In this document: piece by piece, positions 43,257 through 51,550 of the stretch
Layout of the letters: each line of letters starts with the position of its first letter
Position numbering within the stretch: position 1 is the stretch's first letter
NCBI RefSeq assembly: GCF_050030965.1
Contig: NZ_CP188297.1
Coordinates: 2,294,001 to 2,358,000, forward strand
DNA: 64,000 nt
Direction: 5' to 3'
From: Glutamicibacter sp002979865
Lineage (GTDB): Bacteria > Actinomycetota > Actinomycetes > Actinomycetales > Micrococcaceae
The notes under the pieces: model-generated
What the model saw: only the letters and a program-made list of their open reading frames with translations
What the model was told of the DNA's origin: nothing
Databases searched by the model: none
Made by a program: the position numbers and the translations under genes

Positions 43257-44684
43257 ATGCAACATCTGGAACGCGACGTCGTCGTCATCGGTGCAGGGCC
43301 ATCGGGACTGACAGCAGCCTATGAGCTGAGCAAGGCCGGCAAGTCCGTCGCGGTGCTCGAAGCCCGCGACCGCGTCGGCGGGCGCACCTGGACCGACGTC
43401 ATGGACGGCGCGACCATCGAGATCGGCGGCCAGTGGATCAGCCCCGACCAGACCGGCCTCTACTCGCTGATCAATGAACTTGGCATCGAGACCTTCGAAC
43501 GCTACAAGGCGGGCAAGAGCGTCTACCTCACCGGGGAAGGCGAGCGGATCGCCTATGAGGGCGAGGACTTCCCGGTGGCCGCCAGCACCGTGGCCGAAAT
43601 GGACAAGCTGGTAGAGCTCATGAACCAGCTGGCCGCCGGAATGGACCCGGACAAGCCGTGGGAGCACCCTCAGGCCCAGGAGCTGGACCAGATCTCCTTC
43701 CACCACTTCCTGCGCCAGCACTGTGCCGACGAGCTGGCCTGCAACAACGTGGGCCTGTTCATCGCCGGGGGCATGCTGACCAAGCCGGCGCACACCTTCT
43801 CCGCGCTGCAGGCGGTGCTCATGGCGTCCTCGGCCGGCTCCTTCGACAACCTGGTGGACGAGGACTTCATCCTGGACCGGCGCATCGTGGGCACCATGCA
43901 GGGCGTATCCAAGACCCTGGCCGAGAAGCTGGGCCAGCAGACCGTCTTCCTGGACAACCCCGTGCTCAAGCTCGAATGGTTCGATGGCGGGGTGGTGGCC
44001 CACGGGAGCACCGTGACCGTCTCGGCGAAGAAGGCCGTGCTGGCGGTACCGCCGAACCTGTACTCGCGCATTTCCTACGTCCCGGCGCTGCCGCGCAAGC
44101 AGCAGATCACCCACCAGCACCAGTCCATGGGCCTGGTCATCAAGGTCCACGCCGTCTACGACACCCCGTTCTGGCGCGAAGAGGGCCTGTCGGGCACCTG
44201 CTTCGGCCCGAGCAGCCTGGTCCAGGAGCTCTACGACAACACCTATGCCGGGGAGGAAACCGGCACACTGGTCGGCTTCATCTCGGATCTGAAGGCCGAC
44301 GCCATGTGGGAACTGGACGAGGAACAGCGCCGCGCGGTGATCCTCAAGGCCATGGCCGGCTACCTGGGCGAGAAGGCACTGGATCCCAAGGTCTTCTACC
44401 TCTCGGACTTCGCCGCCGAGGAATGGACCCGCGGCGCCTACGCCACCAGCTACGACCTGGGCGGGCTGCACCGCTTCGGCCCGGCGCAGAACGAGAATGT
44501 CGGACCGATCTACTTCTCCTCCTCGGATCTGGCCGGCGAAGGCTTCCAGCACGTGGACGGCGCGGTGCGCATGGGCCGCCGCTCGGCCGCGCGCATCATC
44601 GCCGCACTGGATGGCACCGCCTACGACCAGAGCTACGATGGCGTTGCCACGCTGACCCCGTCCAAGGAAAAGGCCAGTGCCTAG
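43257..44684 (+). CDS. puo: Putrescine oxidase (flavin amine oxidase)
   Basis: A 475-residue FAD monoamine oxidase that resembles actinobacterial putrescine oxidases in length and sequence. It has the FAD motif VVVIGAGPSGLTAAYEL at the N-terminus, ARDRVGGRTWT, IEIGGQWISPDQTGLY, and the C-terminal GEGFQHVDGAVRMGRRSAARI. It converts putrescine with O2 and water to 4-aminobutanal, ammonia and H2O2. RBS AGGGAG. It is followed 3 bp later by a Usp gene and then an amino acid/polyamine permease. The specific substrate (putrescine over other amines) is likely but not proved by sequence. Confidence 0.9.
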   Translation: MQHLERDVVVIGAGPSGLTAAYELSKAGKSVAVLEARDRVGGRTWTDVMDGATIEIGGQWISPDQTGLYSLINELGIETFERYKAGKSVYLTGEGERIAYEGEDFPVAASTVAEMDKLVELMNQLAAGMDPDKPWEHPQAQELDQISFHHFLRQHCADELACNNVGLFIAGGMLTKPAHTFSALQAVLMASSAGSFDNLVDEDFILDRRIVGTMQGVSKTLAEKLGQQTVFLDNPVLKLEWFDGGVVAHGSTVTVSAKKAVLAVPPNLYSRISYVPALPRKQQITHQHQSMGLVIKVHAVYDTPFWREEGLSGTCFGPSSLVQELYDNTYAGEETGTLVGFISDLKADAMWELDEEQRRAVILKAMAGYLGEKALDPKVFYLSDFAAEEWTRGAYATSYDLGGLHRFGPAQNENVGPIYFSSSDLAGEGFQHVDGAVRMGRRSAARIIAALDGTAYDQSYDGVATLTPSKEKASA

Positions 44685-44687
44685 ACC

Positions 44688-45560
44688 ATGAAATTGCTCG
44701 TAGGTTACACCGCGGACCAGCGCGGTGCCGAAGCCATCGAACTGGCCAGCGCCCTGGTGGCCGGTACCCGCGACGCGTCCTTGCGGATCGCCATCGTGCT
44801 GCCTGCCGCCACCCCGTTCAACGCGGTCTACCCCGGCGGGGACCATGGGTTCTCCTCCATCCTCTCCGACCAGGTGGACCGCTGGGCGGCGCAGGCCCTG
44901 GCCCTGGTGCCGGAAGGAATCGCCACCTCGGTGGTAGCCCGTTCCGTGCCCTCGGTGGCCGAGGGGCTCATCGGCCTGGGCGAGGAATTCGGGGCCCACG
45001 GGATCGTGCTGGGCGGCCGCAAGCGCCACCGAGCCGGATTCTTCAGCCCCGGGGCGATCGCCAATGCGCTGCTGCATTCCTCGCCGATGGCCGTGTTCAT
45101 GTCCTCGCCGGCCTCCCTGGCCACGTTGCGCGCAGCCGGCGGGAAGATCACCAGGCTGACCGCATTCGTGGGGGACCGCCCGGGGGCACGGGAAGTCATC
45201 GGCCTCTCGGCGCGGATCGCCGCCGCCTGCGGACTGCCGCTGCGCGTGGCCACGCTGGTCTCCCATATGGATCTGGCCGACCCCCGGCTGGAGCTGGATG
45301 ACCATCTGGCCCAAACCCGCAGCTACCTGCAGGAACTGACCGGTTCCCTGGGCCTGGAGGCGGTAGTCGAGGTGGTCTCCGGGCGCGGCCTGGACGAAGC
45401 GGCCGCCCAGCTGTCCTGGCAGGACGGGGACCTGGCACTGCTGGGATCGGCCCGGCTGGCCGCCCCGCGCCGATTGTTCATCGGCCCCAAGGCCCAGCGG
45501 ATCCTGGGCCAGCTCAACGTCCCGATGGGCGTCGTCCCGACCCTCGAGGCTGCCAGCTAG
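44688..45560 (+). CDS. Two-domain universal stress protein
   Basis: A 290-residue tandem UspA protein (domains about 1-140 and 150-290). Domain 1 ends with GIVLGGRKRHRAGFFSPG and IANALLHSSPMAVFM, domain 2 with LLGSARLAAPRRLFIGPK and AQRILGQLNVPMGVVP; the ATP-binding G-x2-G-x9-G-S pattern is degenerate in both. It starts 3 bp after puo, so it is co-translated with it. It may sense nucleotide or redox state during H2O2-generating amine oxidation; this is inference. Confidence 0.85.
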   Translation: MKLLVGYTADQRGAEAIELASALVAGTRDASLRIAIVLPAATPFNAVYPGGDHGFSSILSDQVDRWAAQALALVPEGIATSVVARSVPSVAEGLIGLGEEFGAHGIVLGGRKRHRAGFFSPGAIANALLHSSPMAVFMSSPASLATLRAAGGKITRLTAFVGDRPGAREVIGLSARIAAACGLPLRVATLVSHMDLADPRLELDDHLAQTRSYLQELTGSLGLEAVVEVVSGRGLDEAAAQLSWQDGDLALLGSARLAAPRRLFIGPKAQRILGQLNVPMGVVPTLEAAS

Positions 45561-45597
45561 AAGGCAGCGCATCATTCCTGCACGATCCTTGTTCCCC

Positions 45598-45633
45598 GGG
45601 CACTTGCCGTCGCGAAGCACGCGGACGGTGCCC
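45598..45633 (+). other. Hairpin between usp and the APC permease
   Basis: GGGCA (45598-45602) pairs with TGCCC (45629-45633) and CCGTC (45607-45611) with GACGG (45624-45628). It could end the puo-usp message or form part of the permease leader. No riboswitch class recognised. Confidence 0.4.
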
Positions 45634-45711
45634 ATCTGACCCCTGACGGAAGGTGGCTCGGTACTTCTGGCCGACGCACTCACACCTCGCTAATTGTTTA
45701 AGGTAACCACC

Positions 45712-47235
45712 ATGTCGCACGACTTGAGGCAGGCATCGCCGCCTGCACGCTCCGAGAGCGGACTGCACGAAAAAGGACTGTCCAAGGGCACCGTTGGCGT
45801 TCTGGGGCTTGTCGTTATCGGCATCTCCTGCATCGCCCCGGCCTACACCCTCACCGCAGGCCTCGGCGCCACGGTGGCCGAAGTCGGCACCAGCCTGCCT
45901 GCGATCCTGCTGGCCGGATTCCTGCCGATGCTGCTGGTGGCCTTGGGCTACCGCGAGCTGAACAGCGCCATGCCCGATTCGGGCACCTCCTTCACCTGGG
46001 CGACGCGTGCCTTCGGCCCGATGATCGGCTGGATGGGAGGCTGGGGCCTGATCGCTGCGACGGTGATTGTGCTCTCCAACCTGGCGGCAGTGGCCGTGGA
46101 CTTCTTCTATATCCTGATTGCCCAGCTCACCGGCCAGCCGTGGATTGCGGAGCTGACCGGCAACCTGTGGGTCAACATCCCCACCACGCTGGTGTTCATT
46201 GCGGTGGCCGCCTGGATCTCCTACCGGGGCATGAACGCCACGAAGGTCTTCCAGTACGTGCTGGTCGGGTTCCAGGTGGCGGTGCTGCTGCTCTTCGCGG
46301 TCATGGCCCTGACCTCCAGCCAGCCCAATGATCCGACACCCATCACCTGGCAGATGTTCAATCCGGCCGGCATCGATACCTTCTCGGCCTTCGCCGCGGG
46401 CATCTCGCTGTCCATCTTCGTTTTCTGGGGCTGGGATGTCACCCTGACCATGAACGAGGAAACCACCGATCCGAAGAAGGTCCCCGGACGCGGCGCCACC
46501 TGGACGGTGCTGGTGATCATCGCGTTGTACCTGGCCGTATCCCTCGGGGTGATCTACTGGGCCGGGGTGGGCACCACGGGCCTGGGCGCAGGCAACCCGG
46601 AGAACCAGGAATCAATTTTCGCGGTGCTTTCCGGTCCGGTCATGGGCCCGCTGGCGATGCTGATGTCCTTGGCCATCTTGTCCTCCTCCGCGGCCTCGCT
46701 GCAATCCACCATGGTTTCGCCGGCACGCACCTTGCTGGCCATGGGCTACTACAAGGCGCTGCCCTCCAGCTTCGCGAAGATCTCCGCGCGCTTCATGTCC
46801 CCGTCGGTGGCGACTTTCGCCTCCGCTGCTGCCGCTGCCGTGTTCTACGTGGTCACCAGGCTGCTCTCGGAGAACGCATTGTGGGACACGATCACGGCGC
46901 TGGGCCTGATGATCTGCTTCTACTACGGGCTGACCGCCTTGGCCTGCGTCTGGTACTTCCGCGGGGAACTGTTCGCCAATGCCAGGAACTTCTTCTGCAA
47001 GTTCTTGGCGCCGTTGGCAGGTGGCGTCGTCTTGCTGGTGATGTTCTTTGCCACCGCCATCGAATCCATGAATCCGGACTACGGTTCGGGCTCCAATATC
47101 GGGGGAGTGGGCATGGTGTTCATCCTCGGGGTCGGCGTGCTGCTGCTGGGCGTTGGCATCATGCTGTGGATGCGGGTGCGCCACCCGGCGTTCTTCAAGG
47201 GAGAAACCATCAAGACCTACAAGCTGCTGAAGTAG
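45712..47235 (+). CDS. APC-family amino acid/polyamine permease
   Basis: A 507-residue permease with about 12 helices. The APC N-terminal signature GTVGVLGLVVIGISCIAPAY and GYRELNSAMPDSGTSFTW are clear. ATG at 45712 has AAGGT 7 nt upstream and is preferred to the in-frame TTG at 45694. Located downstream of putrescine oxidase on the same strand, it probably imports putrescine or a related amine. The sequence alone does not exclude an amino acid. Confidence 0.9.
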   Translation: MSHDLRQASPPARSESGLHEKGLSKGTVGVLGLVVIGISCIAPAYTLTAGLGATVAEVGTSLPAILLAGFLPMLLVALGYRELNSAMPDSGTSFTWATRAFGPMIGWMGGWGLIAATVIVLSNLAAVAVDFFYILIAQLTGQPWIAELTGNLWVNIPTTLVFIAVAAWISYRGMNATKVFQYVLVGFQVAVLLLFAVMALTSSQPNDPTPITWQMFNPAGIDTFSAFAAGISLSIFVFWGWDVTLTMNEETTDPKKVPGRGATWTVLVIIALYLAVSLGVIYWAGVGTTGLGAGNPENQESIFAVLSGPVMGPLAMLMSLAILSSSAASLQSTMVSPARTLLAMGYYKALPSSFAKISARFMSPSVATFASAAAAAVFYVVTRLLSENALWDTITALGLMICFYYGLTALACVWYFRGELFANARNFFCKFLAPLAGGVVLLVMFFATAIESMNPDYGSGSNIGGVGMVFILGVGVLLLGVGIMLWMRVRHPAFFKGETIKTYKLLK

Positions 47236-47253
47236 GACCGGCGCAACGAACCA

Positions 47254-47290
47254 GAAGGACCACTCGCGAACGAATCGCGGGTGGTCCTTC
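47254..47290 (+). terminator. Terminator after the APC permease
   Basis: A 16-bp stem (47254-47269 with 47275-47290) containing one G-U pair, loop ACGAA, 18 bp beyond the stop. Confidence 0.85.
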
Positions 47291-47326
47291 GTGTTCGGTG
47301 CCGCCGCCGCAGGAGCTATCTTGCCG

Positions 47327-47575
47327 CTAATCGGCGGCGTCGGCCCGGGTCATGTGCTTGGCCACGCCGATGGCGGCCAGCACGGCGCCGAAGGGGATGA
47401 GCGCGCTCTGGATCAATGAATTAAGGAAAGCCAGCGGCGCGCTGCCCAAAGGGCTGCTTCCAAAACCGGATTCGAAGCTCCACATCGCCAGGACTGGCAA
47501 GATGCTGCTGATGAGAACGCCTGCCAACACGATGACGACGCCGGATACAATCATCTTCTTATGTAGAGCAAGCAA
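47327..47575 (-). CDS. Small two-helix membrane protein
   Basis: An 82-residue protein with two hydrophobic helices (MIVSGVVIVLAGVLISSILP and LIPFGAVLAAIGVAKHM) separated by a Gly/Ser-rich loop. The start is TTG at 47575, supported by AGGAG 7 nt upstream; the internal ATG after LALHKK lacks an RBS. No family recognised. It is convergent with the APC permease. Confidence 0.75.
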   Translation of the reverse strand: MLALHKKMIVSGVVIVLAGVLISSILPVLAMWSFESGFGSSPLGSAPLAFLNSLIQSALIPFGAVLAAIGVAKHMTRADAAD

Positions 47576-47742
47576 CGTTTTCTCCTATTGCCTTGGGCTG
47601 AGTATTTCCAACCGTAGCCAAATCCGCCACTTTTAGCTATAGCGGGAGTGCTGTTTGCTTTCGCCAAGGGCAGGTCTTTTCCTGCTTCGCAACCTTCTCG
47701 TCCAAAGGCCCCTAACCGGCGCGCAAATGGTTCAATAGGTTC

Positions 47743-48147
47743 ATGGCTAACTCGGTACTTTTCATCTGCTCCCGCAATGCAGGCAAATCGCAAATGGCGG
47801 CCGCATTGATGGACTACATTTCTGAAGGGAAAGTTACCAGCTACTCGGCTGGAACCAACCCAGGTTCAGGCATCAACCACGAAGCGGTTGAATCGCTCTC
47901 GCAGGCCGGCGCGGACATGTCGCAGGGCACGCCCAAGGCCATCGACCCTCGCGTCGTCGAGCAAGTTGACCGCGTGGTAATCCTTGGCTCCGATGCGAAT
48001 CCGCAATTCGATCCGTCCATCAAGACCGAACGCTGGGTCACCTACGAACCCAGTGAAGACGGCATCACCGGTGCCGAACGAATGAACATGATCCGCGATG
48101 AAATTGCTGATCGCGTCCGTGAACTGTTCCACGAGTTGGAGCGGTAG
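47743..48147 (+). CDS. Low-molecular-weight phosphatase / arsenate-reductase-like protein with Lys in the P-loop
   Basis: A 134-residue protein of the LMW-PTP/ArsC fold. The phosphate-loop is CSRNAGKSQMAAAL, that is Cys-x5-Lys-Ser instead of the canonical Cys-x5-Arg-Ser. The general acid region is DPS. Lys variants occur in actinobacterial relatives annotated as mycothiol-dependent arsenate reductases. No ars operon surrounds it and the MFS gene follows 14 bp later. The function is uncertain: arsenate reductase, phosphatase, or neither. Confidence 0.75.
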   Translation: MANSVLFICSRNAGKSQMAAALMDYISEGKVTSYSAGTNPGSGINHEAVESLSQAGADMSQGTPKAIDPRVVEQVDRVVILGSDANPQFDPSIKTERWVTYEPSEDGITGAERMNMIRDEIADRVRELFHELER

Positions 48148-48161
48148 AAATCACTGTTCGC

Positions 48162-49355
48162 ATGACCACCCGAAAGGCAACTCCGTGGTGGCTTCCGGGC
48201 GTATGCCTTGTGCTCACTGGTTGGTGTGCCAACCAATACGTATCGCTGATCAATTGGTACCAGCAATTCCGCGAGCTCAGTGAGTTCGAGGCCATGCTGG
48301 TCATGGGCAGCTACCTGGCGGGCATGATCCCGGCGTTGGCTTTCGGCGGACCGCTGGCGGACAAGTTCGGGCGCAAGCCATTTTCGCTGCTTGCCCTTGC
48401 CTGCTCCATTCTGGGATCCCTCGGGCTCATCTTCGGATCGGTTCACGAGTCCGGTCTCTATGCGGGACGCATCCTGACCGGCTTGGGCATGGGCCTGGCC
48501 ATGGTTGCCATCACCAGCTGGGTGAAGCTGCTTAGCCCGGGAGCTGCCGGCGCGACTCGTGCCGCGCTGTGCACGTCCTTGGGTTTCGCGCTGGGACCGG
48601 TCATTTCAGGGGCAATTGTCGGGACCAGCGGCAGCCCGGAACTGGCATACATCGTCCATGCCGCCGCGGCGCTTTCCTGGTTGCTGTTGATGTTCTTCAC
48701 CCGAGAAGACCGAGTCACTGACCGGGCAGGGCATCATCTGGAGGCCGACGTGACGACTCCGGCAAACCTCCAGCGGTTCTACCGCATCGTCTTGCCCGCA
48801 GCCCCATGGGTCTTTGGCATGGCGGCAACAGGGTTTGCCGTGGTTCCGGCGCTGAGCAACGGCGCCGGTGAATCCAGCCTGTTCTACACCACCTTGGCAG
48901 TCGCGGTCACCATGGGCATGGGTACCTTGATCCAGCCATTCGTCAAGAGATTCAATGACTTGGGCAAGATCAAGCTGCTCATGGCTGGACTGGCTACCTC
49001 GCTGGCTGCACTGCTCATGATGATCGCAGTGTCGCTGAGCGGCTCAGAATTCTTGGGAATTATCGCATTCGCCATAGCCGGTTCGGCCAATGGCATTTTG
49101 CTGGTTGCCGGGCTAAGCCAGGTATTGGATCTTGCCGGCGGCGCCGACGTCGGCAAATTGACCGGCCGGTTCTACATGTGCTGTTTCATCGGGTTCAGCT
49201 TCCCGACATTCTTTGCACTGTGGCGCACGGTCGCTCATCCTGCTCTATTCATTGGCCTGCTTGCCGTGCTCTGCCTGCTATCCATGATGCAGGTGTACCG
49301 CTCGGCCAAGTATCTGCCCGCTGCCATTCTCGAAGAAGTTCCAAACAGGCCATAA
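48162..49355 (+). CDS. MFS transporter
   Basis: A 397-residue permease with about 12 helices and loop motif GGPLADKFGRKPF. It lies 14 bp after the phosphatase-like gene and is convergent with the Lrp regulator at 49430. The short N-terminus and general drug/metabolite MFS appearance do not identify the substrate. If the upstream gene is an arsenate reductase an export role would be attractive, but the sequence is not of the ArsB/Acr3 type. Confidence 0.85.
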   Translation: MTTRKATPWWLPGVCLVLTGWCANQYVSLINWYQQFRELSEFEAMLVMGSYLAGMIPALAFGGPLADKFGRKPFSLLALACSILGSLGLIFGSVHESGLYAGRILTGLGMGLAMVAITSWVKLLSPGAAGATRAALCTSLGFALGPVISGAIVGTSGSPELAYIVHAAAALSWLLLMFFTREDRVTDRAGHHLEADVTTPANLQRFYRIVLPAAPWVFGMAATGFAVVPALSNGAGESSLFYTTLAVAVTMGMGTLIQPFVKRFNDLGKIKLLMAGLATSLAALLMMIAVSLSGSEFLGIIAFAIAGSANGILLVAGLSQVLDLAGGADVGKLTGRFYMCCFIGFSFPTFFALWRTVAHPALFIGLLAVLCLLSMMQVYRSAKYLPAAILEEVPNRP

Positions 49356-49359
49356 TGCC

Positions 49360-49402
49360 AAACGCCGCTGCCGGCCACCTTGCGGTGCCGGCAACGGCGT
49401 TT
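49360..49402. terminator. Bidirectional hairpin terminator
   Basis: Outer pairing AAACGCCG/CGGCGTTT (49360-49367, 49395-49402) with inner GCCGGC/GCCGGC pairing and small mismatches. It lies between the converging MFS and Lrp genes. Confidence 0.75.
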
Positions 49403-49429
49403 ACGCATTGGACTCCAACATACTGGGAG

Positions 49430-49912
49430 CTAGTCCTGGCTCAGCTTCTTGAGCAGCTCGGTAGTGCGGAATGGGATGACATCGCGCAGGATCATCGAGG
49501 TGGAAGTGCGGGTTATGCCCGGGCAGAGGCGGATCTCTTCACTGACCCGGTACAGGTCATCCGGGTCAGTCGCGGCCACACGAATCAACAGGTCCGTGTC
49601 TCCCGCCGGCGCGACGCATTCCAGAATCTCGGGAATCTGGCGCAGTGCGGCGATGGCCTCATTCAAGCTGGCCTGGTTCAATTCAGCGCTAACGAAAGCG
49701 CTGACGCCACGGCCCATGGACGCAGGGAGGATTCGCGCGGTGTTCGGGCGCAACGCACCTGAATGGGCCAAGCGTTCCAAACGAGTCTGCACGGTGCCGC
49801 GGGCCAGGCCCAGCTGCTGCGCCAGCATCATGATCGGCACACGCGGATCCGCATCGAGTGCCAGAAGGATACGCCGGTCGGTTTCATCGAGCTGATACGT
49901 ATCCGAATTCAT
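49430..49912 (-). CDS. Lrp/AsnC-family regulator
   Basis: A 160-residue regulator with HTH (LDETDRRILLALDADPRVPI, LAQQLGLARGTVQTRLERL) and RAM domain. It is a separate paralogue from the one at 40266. It has no divergent neighbour other than the small HTH gene 228 bp away, so no target can be proposed. Confidence 0.9.
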   Translation of the reverse strand: MNSDTYQLDETDRRILLALDADPRVPIMMLAQQLGLARGTVQTRLERLAHSGALRPNTARILPASMGRGVSAFVSAELNQASLNEAIAALRQIPEILECVAPAGDTDLLIRVAATDPDDLYRVSEEIRLCPGITRTSTSMILRDVIPFRTTELLKKLSQD

Positions 49913-50127
49913 GTGGTGGTCTCCTGAGACAGGTTGTGTTGCGCGTGCATAAGTACCAACCTAGATTTTAGTCAATATGACCAGTGAATCCCAAATGTGT
50001 TGCGCGGATTGGCCGATATTATTGCGTGCAAGTCGGCTACTGGGGTCAACAGGGCGAATGCTCGGGCGAAAAGCCATCTTTTATCCACAAAATAACCAGG
50101 CTGAGATCAAATGGGCGCTAATCACAG

Positions 50128-50139
50128 TAACCTGTTGAT
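50128..50139 (+). promoter_or_regulatory. Leaderless -10 of the small HTH gene
   Basis: TAACCT at 50128-50133 lies exactly 6 nt before the ATG at 50140, and there is no RBS. The -35 is not convincing. Confidence 0.45.
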
Positions 50140-50346
50140 ATGAGGTTTTTGCGGTTGGAAGACGTGGCAGAGGAACTGAATGTGAAGCTGCCCCAGGTCC
50201 GCGCTTTGGTGAAAAGCGGCGAGCTGCCGGCCATCCAAATTGGCGGGCGGGGCATGTGGCGCGTGGAACGCGTTGCACTGGAGAACTATATCCAAGAACG
50301 CTATGCGCAGGCCCGCGACGATATCGCGAACGAATCCCAGAGCTGA
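50140..50346 (+). CDS. BldC/excisionase-like small MerR-type HTH protein
   Basis: A 68-residue DNA-binding protein: LRLEDVAEELNVKLPQVRAL followed by VKSGELPAIQIGGRGMWRV and an acidic/basic helix. This is the HTH_17 arrangement shared by BldC-type regulators and phage excisionases. No integrase or attachment site is nearby, which favours a BldC-like host regulator over an excisionase. Predicted leaderless. Confidence 0.85.
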   Translation: MRFLRLEDVAEELNVKLPQVRALVKSGELPAIQIGGRGMWRVERVALENYIQERYAQARDDIANESQS

Positions 50347-50393
50347 ATGCGGTGCCCTTGGCTGTTCCCGAGTCCATAGGGAACAGCCACAGC

Positions 50394-51185
50394 CTAGTCC
50401 AGCTCGATAGCCCGTTCTGCAAAGATCCGCAATGCGTCGCGAACCAGCTCCGCGTATCCGCCGTAGTTCTTTGCAAACCGCGGATCAGCGACATACATCT
50501 CGCCGAGATTGCAGATATATGCCTTGTGCTGTGCCGGATCGCCGGAATCCAGCGGGGTGCCCTTGGCGCTCTGGAGCCAGCGCACATGTCGAGCCGCTAA
50601 TTCCTGGGCTTCGAAGCTGTCCGCTGGGACGGAATTCTTCCCCGCCACGATCCAATCCTGATTGAGCATCTTTACCTCTTCCATGAATGCGTTTTGCTGG
50701 TCCCCGGTTTTGGAACGCCACCAGCGATTCGATGCTTCATACGCGTCGGCGCCCCAGCGTTCGGCAACCTCTTGCTTGTACTGCTCGTTGAAGCCGTCAA
50801 AGCTCTTTTCCGGTTCCATGTTTCCTCCTGTCGTTAGTGTTGAAATGCTGTGCTCCAAGGCAGCGATCTGCCGGTCCAGCGCCGCACGCTGCCTATGGAG
50901 CTGTTCCTTGTGGGTGCTCAGCGCGACCAGTTCATCGCGTTGCTCGTCCAGGATTTCAGCGATGGTCTCCAGCTTGATGCCCAGCTGCTTGAGCAGGAGA
51001 ATCTGCTGGAGCCGGACCAGCTGCCCGTCGGTGTAGAACCGGTAGCCGTTGGCAGACACGTAGTCAGGTTTCAGCAAGCCGATCTGGTCGTAGTGCCGCA
51101 AGGTACGGCTGCTGATGCCAGCGGATTTTGAGACATGCGCAATCGAGTGGTGAACTGCCGGCTCGTGGCTAGTTGAATCCTTCAT
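50394..51185 (-). CDS. TipA-like MerR-family regulator
   Basis: A 263-residue protein: MerR HTH (HSIAHVSKSAGISSRTLRHY, DQIGLLKPDYVSANGYRFY), a long coiled-coil (about 80-120) and a C-terminal TipAS antibiotic-recognition domain (FNEQYKQEVAERWGADAYEA, YICNLGEMYVADPRF). TipAL of Streptomyces binds thiopeptides covalently and activates its own promoter. The start at 51185 is chosen from the promoter: the -10 ends 7 nt upstream, so the mRNA is probably leaderless; the open frame includes a GTG at 51194 which overlaps the -10 itself. Confidence 0.92.
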   Translation of the reverse strand: MKDSTSHEPAVHHSIAHVSKSAGISSRTLRHYDQIGLLKPDYVSANGYRFYTDGQLVRLQQILLLKQLGIKLETIAEILDEQRDELVALSTHKEQLHRQRAALDRQIAALEHSISTLTTGGNMEPEKSFDGFNEQYKQEVAERWGADAYEASNRWWRSKTGDQQNAFMEEVKMLNQDWIVAGKNSVPADSFEAQELAARHVRWLQSAKGTPLDSGDPAQHKAYICNLGEMYVADPRFAKNYGGYAELVRDALRIFAERAIELD

Positions 51186-51192
51186 GGCTACC

Positions 51193-51223
51193 ACGCTAAT
51201 GGTTGACGCAACGTCAAGGTCAA
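51193..51223 (-). promoter_or_regulatory. MerR-type promoter with 19-bp spacer and operator dyad
   Basis: Minus strand: -35 TTGACC (51218-51223), a 19-bp spacer and -10 TAGCGT (51193-51198). The long spacer contains the perfect dyad TTGACG-CAA-CGTCAA (51203-51217). This is the classical MerR-family architecture in which the activator untwists an overlong spacer, and it predicts autoregulation of the TipA-like gene. Confidence 0.85.
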
Positions 51224-51358
51224 TAGTCCCCGCCGCATTTCCTGATCAAAAATTTGTGATTCAGATCTCACGGCAAAATGGCGAATAATAACGAGATATT
51301 CCTTGTCCAATTGATCATATTGACTAGTTGTTAGCACGCCTGTTGCACAGTGTGATCT

Positions 51359-51433
51359 ATGTGTAGTTCACTGTTGGTAGATGAAGTTGAACAGGTTACC
51401 GCCGAAATCAACGAGGACCGCCTGATGACGTAA
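51359..51433 (+). CDS. Possible 24-residue small ORF
   Basis: ATG at 51359 opens a short frame (MCSSLLVDEVEQ, then VTAEINEDRLMT) with protein-like codon use, followed 65 bp later by a strong hairpin. There is no RBS and no good promoter. It resembles no peptide I know. It is recorded because the terminator needs a transcript upstream. Confidence 0.25.
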   Translation: MCSSLLVDEVEQVTAEINEDRLMT

Positions 51434-51498
51434 ACCATCTGCATTTACGGGATCAAGGAGCCCTGGCCACCCACGCCAAGGCAAGGTAGAAGACATAG

Positions 51499-51550
51499 TC
51501 CAGATGGCTCGCGGGCATTCCAGTTGGGTGGAATGCCCACGGGCCATCTG
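51499..51550 (+). terminator. Long hairpin ahead of a membrane protein gene
   Basis: 22-nt arms 51499-51520 and 51529-51550 (three mismatches or wobbles), 8-nt loop. It probably terminates transcription from the AT-rich region upstream. Confidence 0.65.

Noticed and set aside
45598..45670. Glutamine- or guanidine-type riboswitch ahead of the APC permease
   Set aside because: A GACGGAAGGTGG stretch resembles part of the glutamine motif, but the upstream conserved element and pairing are missing, and mini-ykkC loops are absent.
43230..45683. 817-codon open frame on the minus strand
   Set aside because: Antisense to putrescine oxidase and the Usp gene; composition typical of a shadow frame.
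50140..50346. Excisionase of an integrated element
   Set aside because: The HTH type fits, but there is no integrase, attachment repeat, tRNA or phage gene nearby; BldC-like regulator is simpler.
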